A stretch of 64,000 nucleotides of DNA, from assembly GCF_000003195.3 (NCBI RefSeq), contig NC_012873.2, positions 10,687,894 to 10,751,893 of the forward strand. The letters are read 5' to 3'. The position numbers and the translations under genes were made by a program. This DNA is from Sorghum bicolor. Its lineage: Eukaryota; Streptophyta; Magnoliopsida; Poales; Poaceae. The notes under the pieces were generated by a model. It worked only from the letters and a program-made list of their open reading frames with translations. It searched no databases and was not told the DNA's origin. Positions 55,841-64,000 of the stretch are shown in pieces (positions within the stretch are counted from its first letter, which is position 1; the number at the start of each line of letters is the position of its first letter).

Positions 55841-57159
55841 GGTCAACGGTGCTATGTCGTATCACACGTGGGTAGCTAGCTAGGGCACAGAGGAGAAGGG
55901 CAGCAACGGTGGAAAGAACCTTGGGAACCAGCAAAAGAAAAATGACCCGCGAAGCCCCAATTTTGGGAGACCTGGATGTGTGTGGAAATATGTGCACTCA
56001 GTGCTCAGTTTTCCACTGCGTGTATAGATTGGGAGTCTCCTGGTCGGAAGAGATTAAAATTGGGTTTAGAGAGCTCTTGGAATTGGTCTTAATTAGCTCT
56101 AAAATTAGTTGTTAGCTGGGAGCCAACTAATATAGTATAACTGCATCCTTGATGATATACTATTAAACAAACATTGACAAAGGCAAGATAGAGTCGACCA
56201 TCTCACTCGTGTACACTTACTAAGACTCCAACTCATGAACACATAACCTCGTGTGTTCTCTCCCCACCACTACACTACACACTTACTTGTGACCCGGAAT
56301 AGTATGCTATCCTTTTATATTATTTTTTATGAATCTTGTATTGAATATATTTTGGCCTCTAAATAATTTTAAATAAGAAAAATATTTAATTACAAAGTTT
56401 TAGATCTCATCAAGCACTACAATTTTGATTTAGGCATGTCTCCATCTTAGATCGTTTGAGATTGTGTGATCTAAAAAAAAGATCGTTTAAAATTTTTGAA
56501 AAAATAAATCTCAAAAACTAAGAATTTTAAAATGAATATTTGGGATTATAAACGTTTTTAAATAAAAAACTTATGAACTGAACTACAATTTGGTAGCTGT
56601 TTGAAAATTGTAAATTTGAATTTTGGAGACTCTAAATGAATATTTAATACTCTAAATGACCACAAAGATAGAGTCTTAAATATCACCCACATGAATAGTT
56701 AAGACTCTAAATGACTTGAATAAAAAAGTTGTTAACTATAAATTTGTAGGTGACATTGAGAAGTACAATTTTGGCATAGTCCATATGAACATCTGAGATT
56801 GTTTGTGTGAGAACTTAAGACAAAACTTTGGAGCTCTAAAAAGCTTTAAAAATGTCAAATACAAAATTGTAGATTGTGTAGAGCCATACAAATTTAGTAT
56901 AAAGCTTGACTTCATCCAAATTCATAGGAAATTACTATAATTTTTATCTTAATCATGCTTCTTTGTTAATTGATTTCTGGAATAAATGTATATTAAAAAG
57001 AGCACCAGATGTTCTCAATCCCTGGTTAAGGTGAATGGAAAGTTCCCTTTTTCATCTTTGAAAAGGGTGGCTTTGTAGCTATACCAAGTCCGTGTCTCCG
57101 CTTGTGCATGTTTATTATCCTTTTTTGTGTTTCAGATCTTGGCATATGTTTCTAGTACC
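55841..57159. other. AT-rich spacer
   Basis: 56330-56950 has phrases (tagatctcatcaagcactac, aattttggcatag) resembling the inside of the long-TIR element at 23708-24503, but no ends. No gene is recognised. Confidence 0.3.
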
Positions 57160-57858
57160 CTGTTGGAATATAGATATTGGACTCTAGAATTGGAAGTTAG
57201 AATCAAGTTATCCAAATTCTAATGTTTGAATGTCCTGGTATTGAGATTTGCAATTACATCTCCAATACCTTGGTATTGGACTATAACTAGAAGTGGGCTC
57301 CAATACATATCCACACCCTTCTGTATTGGGTGAAGTAGGCCTCTCTCGACGCATCCCTCACTAGTGGTCTACCAAGACACCACCCTTGATTCGTTCGTCT
57401 TGTGATGCCTCCCTTGATGGTTCACATGCGCCCCCAATCTGCGCTAGCTCTGCCTAGACTCAACATCTCCCTCTCTGCTCGTGTCATCCCAACCTCTGAT
57501 GCCTTCCTTCATGTGAGCCTTGATGCCTCCATCATGAGTCATCACGACCCTCTCTGCGTGCATGGCTGACCACTCCTTCTGTAGTTCTGATTCGGCAGGC
57601 TCATTCTTTCAATCTTGAGAGATACAGTTGTTGTTGTGGTCTCCTTCTTCCCTAGCTCCCACCTCCTTCCCCAACTCCAATAGGCTCCTTCCCTAGCTCT
57701 AGGCGGTTGTTGTTGACAGGAGGAGCTAGGAGATGTGTCAATTGTAGGTACATCCAAATAATAGATTTGATATTGTAAGACATTTCTATTGCAAAACTGA
57801 TTTGGTATTGGTACTAATGCAGTTCCAACACCTTTAATACCTATATCCAAATGGAGCC
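57160..57858. mobile_element. Possible MITE, about 700 bp
   Basis: The left end ttggaatatagatattggac resembles the complement of the right end (TTTGGATATAGGTATTAAAG). A Tourist-like or hAT-like element is possible. The inner part is C/T-rich on the plus strand. No target duplication was established. Confidence 0.4.
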
Positions 57859-59472
57859 TAAGGATATTTCCATTTCATAATATCATGGAGATTAAATAAT
57901 TATCATATGATATATCTTGCAATAACTTGGCATGAATTTAAAAACAAAATAGAGGAAAGTTGTATCATCTTGGAGCCAACTTGACATCTAAGACTAGAAA
58001 ACTGTACTAAAGGAATTGTCACACCTAAGAGAGGATGAACTCGGTCAATCAAAAACTAAGCCCAAAAACCACTTATAAAAATATATACAAGTTCTTTTAA
58101 GTGTTGCTATACATGCAATAGTTTTTTTAAGTGTTGCTATCTCTAAGAGCAAATAGTTTTGCATCCTCTGTTCCAAACCTATCAACTAACTAAAAACTAG
58201 AGTAGGAAGGTAAAAGCATACAACTCAGAAATGCAATAATGTATGCATAACATAGAGAGTTAGAGAATGCAAACTCAGATTTTTACTAAGGTATCTGAAA
58301 GCTCATGCTTTCCATTAGTGATTGTTGGATCACCAGGCTAGAGCCAAGCTCCCTATAGTGTAACTCGATCTGTGGATAGCCCATGGGTATTTCTCATGTG
58401 CAAGTGGGTCTCTATATGGCCTCTCATATAGACTTCTCCCTATCGTCTTCACTCTAGAGAGTTTTGGCCAAACTATCGAGGGCCTCTCATCCCTTGTACA
58501 ACATTAGCAGCTACGCCACAAGCACTGGTGTTGTGTTCTCACAGGATTACAAGGTTCATGTGTATAGCTCTTGGTGCACTCAAGCATCGATAAAAAGAAG
58601 GCATGCAAACCTCACTAAACACTAGACCTAAACCTACCGCAAATGCTAAAGTGCCTCTAACTAGCCTAAGAATTAATCCAAGCACTTTTGCTAATTGTCT
58701 AATTTGCTTAAGCGCATATGATGGTTAGAGGACAAAGGAATGCGCCTCAACTCAACTATAGCTTCAACAAGCTCTAAATCACTCTTTAGGTATAGGGTAT
58801 ATATAGCCCCAAACCAACCAAACTACCTATTGGGGAATAGTCTGACCTTGACTAGGGGCACTTGAGATCTTTAGCTATTGCATCGGAGAAATTTGGAGTC
58901 CTTTATTGCCCAACTAGCCATTGCTACTTGTTGGATCTTTTATCCATTACGTTGTATATATGGTGCCCCACTAGAGAGTTCTTTGTACAGAGGACTGGGG
59001 TCCTCCCTAGACGCACCTCAATACTTTGGTGCTAATCTCAATGCACACACTGGAGAGTTTTAGTGTGCTCTATCTTCTTAGCTACTCATGCAACTGCTCT
59101 ATTGTATTACTTTGGTCCTACACTCCCATGCCTGCACTAGAAGTACGTCGTTCATTTCTTCTTTGTCGCTTTGGACTAACCCCACGAATAACTCTAGGGA
59201 TTACCAAGAAGATTTGATGTCCTTCTAAGTTGAATTCTTTGTGTTTTTGTCCAAGATGCACTTTCTTGATGTCTTTAGATTCTTGTTTTTCTTCTAGGGT
59301 CTTCAATAATCCTCTTTGATCTTCCTTTGAGGTGTTGATTTCTTGATCTACACTTTGGCATGGCTCAAGTCCACTATTTCATCCCTAGGACCAATGTACT
59401 TGTGTACAAGCAAACACACTTTTAGTCCTAATTGTTCAACCATCAAATCACGAGGTCCATATTTCTTATGTG
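57859..59472. other. Probable decayed LTR-derived DNA
   Basis: The stretch gagaggatgaactcggtcaa (58031) recalls the opening of the LTR group seen at 12909, and later text resembles its body, but similarity is weak. No coding sequence. Confidence 0.3.
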
Positions 59473-60970
59473 TGTTGACACTAGCTAACACCACTTAGAT
59501 ACTAGGTTGTCATCCCCAGCATGGTGCCAGAGTGTACAAAGGTATTTATAAATGTAAAGGCTCCCTAGAAAATAATCTATTCTATCCGCAAGCGCACAGA
59601 TAAAACACCTCATTGTAGCATTTCACCAGGATAAGTATTCCAGGTATCGTTAATTATAATTTTGCTTAAGAGAACAAAAGGATTAAATGAAATTAAAATA
59701 AGGGCAAAATCTATCAAGGCATAGACTAGAGATAAACTTACAAGAACATGATTACTAATGAGAAACTCGTCACACAGTCACTTACTTTGGTAGGAGGTAA
59801 ACCATAAAGATAATGAATTATAAGTTCAAGGGTAAATAACACAGCGATTAGAAAATAGACTACTCCTCATATATGTAGGTGACGTCGGATTAGCTAGAGA
59901 ATGGATTCTAAGTTATCTACTATCTACTAAGTCATAATCTACTCTAGTTATCTACAAGATCATGTATAGCATAAAAGACTCTTCATTCATGTATAAGGAA
60001 CATTGCTAAAGTAAATCAGAACATCGCAAGACTTACTCCGCAATACCAATTCTGCCTGTCCTATCAACGGAGGGTGGACTATATAAGAATCAACGAAGTT
60101 GTCACTATCACGAACTACCACACGACCCGGCCAATAGGATACATTTGCAGGTAAATAACATCTAAGCACCACACCCACATGTGATCTACAAAGAGCTAAG
60201 CGCTTTGCAAACTTCTACATAAACTCATTATCAATCATAACTATATCAAATATAGAACTAGAGCAAACTAAGAACATAATAAGTAGAGACATTATGCAAT
60301 TAGAACAAAGTATTAGAGAAAGATATGAATAATACCAATCTTTATTACCGAAAATCCGAATCCAGAGCATAGTGCTCTACTTCTCTAATTGCTATCTAAT
60401 CAAACCTCTAAACTTGAAGGATTAGGGAGTAGCTAATTCTAATTCTCTGTGGGAGAGAAGCTCTAAACCCTAACTTTGATGGCTACCTCTGATAATTATT
60501 TCTCCTCTTCTCTTCTCTCCTCCAGGGGGGAGAGGCCTTGGTTATATAGTCCTTTCAAGTAAATTTGGGCCGTTGGATCAAACCGACCTTGATTGCATGG
60601 TTTAGATTCATCCTTGAGGTCGGTGGAGCTTAGTCCAAGAGTTTGATTCGGATTAGACTCCTGGCCAGGGCGGGCGCCCAAGGGGGGAGGGCGGGCGCCA
60701 TGCCCCCGAGCCTGTCCGGTCTCCCGTTCGTTCCCGTGGCTTCTGGACTCTTCTAGATTGAGGAAAATTGCGCGGCACGTAATTATCTCGTTGTAAACAT
60801 GACATGTGGGCCTTCTCTCCATATTCTCTGATAACCCCCTGCAGAAATAGATAAACACCAAAGCTCGTGGAATCCTGTCAGATAAAACCCTAATTCTAGA
60901 TGTTTGGTGCATATTGATGCTTTTCCATGTTTATTTGATTGTTAATTTTAGTACTTAAGGACCGTCAACA
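59473..60970 (-). repeat. 3' LTR of an Athila-like Gypsy element (about 1.5 kb)
   Basis: On the minus strand it starts TGTTGACGGTCCTTAAG and ends GTGTCAACA, so the ends are TGTTGAC/GTCAACA inverted repeats. The body includes the phrase gcttgcggatagaatagatt on the minus strand. Just inside lies the purine tract AGCTTGGGGGAGTT. The matching 5' LTR would be outside the window, so the left boundary and length are provisional. Confidence 0.6.
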
Positions 60971-62492
60971 AACTCCCCCAAGCTTACCCTTTGCTCGTCC
61001 CTGAGCAAACAACTAAACTCAGATGGATCAGGAGTTGCTTTGATGTTTTGTTTCCTGACAGGCACACATGCTTTTACATAAAAATTCTTCCAGATTAGAG
61101 TGAAGTGTCATGGAGCTTAGTACCTGCACCTAAGTCTTAAGTAATTGAAAGATAAAATAATTAAGTCAAGCTCTATTCCTCCTGTCTATACTTTACCTTT
61201 ATTCTAGAGTTTTTCATAAGTTTTCAAAATAAAACTCCGAGTTCCAAGCAATGATTCTCTCAAGTCTCTCTATATGTGGTATTTGTGGATCCTTACCAAA
61301 ATGTCACTTTCCTATAGCTAATGGAATATTTAAGTGGAGCTCATAGGAGTGAAAAACAGCTCATACATATGTTGTCTAATCGAGCCATGGATCCAAAGGA
61401 ACTCAGCATATAATTAAATCAAGATGTGCATGTGTGGTGGAGTAAATGATAGTGATGGTAAAAAAATGTATAAGTGATGATAAAACTTACTTCCCATTAC
61501 TCCTCATATTGCTATCTCTCCTCTTATTTAACCTTTGCTTTGGGAGAACATGGGCTATCTTTTTCTCTCTTTTTTCAGGTGGGTAGTAGATAGCCCTAAT
61601 TCTACTATTGGACACTTGTCCATTTTTTCCGCTCAAGTGGGCATCTTTGTACCCCTAATTCTACTCCGGACACTTGTCCATTTTTACCTCTCGTCTCACT
61701 CTTTTTCTTTCTTTTCTGAGGTTCCGGGCACTTGCGCCCTTTTTATTTCCTCGCATATTTTTGCATAACCCATGCCTCTTCTGCATTAAATCTTTTTAGA
61801 GAGAGAGAATAACAACACTTGGGACAGTGAGTGATAATATTTTTAGCAATTTTAATGCATGGTAATGAATGGTGTAGTGGATGTGTGCAAGTGAATATCT
61901 TAATTTAACCACATGAAAAGCTCCTAAGGGTCTACACAGCTCGATCAAACTCAATATGAATATAAGTAAAAGATGTTATAGCAAGTATGGCTGTGGTAGG
62001 TAGTTTGTTATTCTAGGAACTCATCATGTGATTTGTAAGTTTCCAAAATAAATCTCCAGAACTTAGTGTAGTAGGAACAAGATAAACAGTAGCTCAAACT
62101 TTATATCATGCCTTTCTCTTACCTAGACTTTAGTTTTATGTTTCCCATAGATAGTAATTTCAGTTGTAGTAATTCCTGGAAGAACTCTAATATAAAAGCT
62201 AGGTACTTGAAAATAAGCAAACAGAGCAACTATTCATCATTTCCATCATATATTTTTCTAGAGATTAATACTTAGCAAATAAATAAAGCACACTTATCTA
62301 CACACTCTTTTTATTTTCTTTTCATGTTTGTAGAATGCAGTGATTTAAAGCAAGAAAATATTTATTGGGTTTTCTAATTTTTTTCTCTTAAGATAAAATA
62401 CTGAAATAGAAAAGAATAAATAAGAAGAGCAAATAAAAACTTACTTGATAAATTTGGGAGGAACTCTCCCAAGCTGGATGTGGATGTCGGTC
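60971..62492 (-). other. 3' noncoding part of the Athila-like element
   Basis: It begins with the polypurine tract (minus-strand AGCTTGGGGGAGTT at 60971-60985). At 61597-61685 taattctac..ggacacttgtccattttt is repeated twice at about 67-bp spacing. No coding frame is recognised. Confidence 0.5.
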
Positions 62493-63962
62493 TTACCCGA
62501 TGTTCCAGAACCGCATCATGGTGGTGATGTTGTCGTTCATTGTTGTTGTATCTTGTCTCAGCTCTTGTACTACAGTGGCGTGGTCCTGGTTCCATTTTTG
62601 TTGCTGTTCCAGGAGTCGTCCATGTTCTGCTTGCGTGTTTTGGATGTCGAGGAGAGTGTTGTCGGTACGGGTGAAGAAAGCACCGGCCTCTTGGTAGTAG
62701 TCATTCGTGAAAGCGTAGGAGGCGTCGGAGTATCGTCCTGCATCAAATTGGGGCGGAGGTCTGGATCCTGAAGCTCCATATGGATCAGTGGAGTACCTGC
62801 CCATATGAAAAGGCAGGTTTGTCCACTGGTGATCTTGGCTCTCCGGCCATGTCTCCTGTGTTGGCTCTTGTGGTTGCGCATGTCGAACCCATGGGTATCG
62901 AAGGACTCGAGGGTTGTAGTCGCGATAATGCAGGTGCGCTGCTTCTTCCGGTCCGGGATCAGCTCTATACTAGGTGCGTTCTTGATGGGTGGTCATCCTT
63001 TCAGATGCCACTCATTGTGGAGCTCTCTGGTTCACCGGTGTCACTGCAATCTCAATCAAAAAATTTTGAACAACGTAGAGGCCAAGGTTTGGGTTAGGTC
63101 ACCGAATCTTGCCTTTATTATCATATAGCATATACATTATGTTCCCCTCTTTCTTTAACATCCGAGCCTGTCTAAATGTGTCATAGCCATGATAAATTCT
63201 TAACTCATCTATGAAGTCCAACGATGAGTTTTCTAGCAAGTGAAGATTAGAGGCTAGACGAGTGATACGTGAAGTACATCCTACTGGTCCCTGAAGACTA
63301 GGTACACTAAGCCAATGAGAAACTAAAAGCGTAACAGGTGAAGTGGATACTTTATTAATAGCAGCATATAAAAGTTGCAAATCTCCTACTCTTACTTTCC
63401 TAATATCATCACGATAGAAAAGATTGTACCCAAGCCATTTGTGGAACATCCTAAAAGTGGGGTGTTTCATGTCACTGGTTCGGGCTTGACTATAAAAATT
63501 ATCTTTAGATATCTCTCTCCAGAACTGGTGTCTCTCAAAATTAGGTAGGTCGGAGTCAATGTTTAGGATGCATCTTGAAGAGAAACCAAGATGGTCGCTC
63601 AGTTCTTTCCAAGACAACATAATCTCCTTTTTGAACATCCGAAAAACAATTTCCCCCTCATAATATTGTAAAGTGCAAAGAAATTCGAGGGTGAGAAGAC
63701 GAGAACCCAGCTCAGTTATATTCCAAAAATTTGTCCAACCTAACATCTGGAAAATTAAGTCGAATTCAGTGTCCATACCTGTTTCTTGTAGCAAGATTGG
63801 ATCAAGAGTAGGGGTGTGAATGAAATCTTTGTTCTTTAGTTGCTGATAGACTTCCTTCTCCGTTCGGGTCTTTAGTCCAAGGTCTCCTATCTTGAGAAGG
63901 ACCTTGACTTGTTGATTAGATGAAGATGGCGGAGCTTGTGTGGGCGTTGGGTTGACGCTCAT
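62493..63962 (-). pseudogene. Athila-like ORF (env-like position), stops in the middle
   Basis: A frame of 287 codons (63962-63099) begins MSVNPTPTQAPPSS and includes LTLEFLCTLQYYEG, HPTFRMFHKWLGYNLF and VRVGDLQLLYAAINK, which resemble the plant Athila ORF1 family of Gypsy elements. After the stop at 63099 the same reading sense continues through more stops to a second open stretch (62804-62493) with MGRYSTDPYGASGS and a coiled-coil-like QQQKWNQDHATVVQEL, ending at 62493. In Athila elements this ORF lies downstream of pol in the env position; its function is not known. The decay suggests it is no longer made as one protein. Confidence 0.65.
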
Positions 63963-64000
63963 CTCTGACGGGTGTGAGGAGTGTCGGGATGAACTCCTTG

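Noticed and set aside
1..64000. Search for CRISPR arrays, bacterial-type operons, or intact tRNA/rRNA genes
   Set aside because: None found; direct repeats are transposon- or satellite-like and the only tRNA-like sequence is the degraded trnR fragment.

Overview
This window looks like nuclear DNA of a grass, most probably an Andropogoneae or Panicoideae species such as sorghum. That is an inference from the repeat families (very abundant Tourist-like and Stowaway-like MITEs, a Copia and a Tekay-like Gypsy element, CACTA, Athila-like and PIF/Harbinger DNA) and from GC-rich intronless plant genes; no database was consulted. There are no operons, CRISPR arrays or bacterial features. Gene density is very low: three plausible host genes in 64 kb, the rest being transposons, their relics and unrecognised AT-rich spacer.

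Layout. 1-2425 is a decayed CACTA (En/Spm) ORF with a Ulp1-type protease domain. It abuts a truncated LTR (2791-3962) and other LTR-derived DNA. An ATL-type RING-H2 ubiquitin ligase gene lies at 6317-6802 (minus). A nearly complete PIF/Harbinger transposon (7837-12009) carries a two-exon DDE transposase and a frameshifted Myb/SANT-like ORF1; it sits beside a Copia RNase H relic. A solo LTR with TAGGG duplications (12909-14809) and a LINE tail follow. A roughly 2 kb tandem duplication (18044-21420) peppered with MITEs, and containing a plastid trnR-ACG fragment, leads into a second ATL gene (21677-22264, plus). From 23 to 29 kb there are TIR elements, MITEs and low-complexity DNA.

The third host gene (29989-30303, plus) encodes a 104-residue protein with a KEN box and a D-box-like motif, with an E2F-like site upstream. 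At 34192-42212 a petC (Rieske iron-sulphur protein) pseudogene is split by a complete Copia element (34440-42020, TSD AGATG). A fragment of a Gypsy element has in turn entered one LTR of that Copia. A non-autonomous Tekay-like Gypsy (47217-55249, TSD TTTCT) keeps gag and protease but has lost reverse transcriptase, RNase H and nearly all of integrase. The right end (59473-64000) is the 3' LTR and env-like ORF of an Athila-like element running off the window.

The host genes do not form a pathway. Both ATL proteins are predicted membrane-anchored E3 ubiquitin ligases, and the small KEN-box protein is a candidate APC/C substrate, but nothing in the sequence links them. The main interest is evolutionary: nested insertions, a broken photosynthesis gene copy, organelle DNA in a duplicated promoter region, and an autonomous Harbinger whose termini match a locally abundant MITE family.
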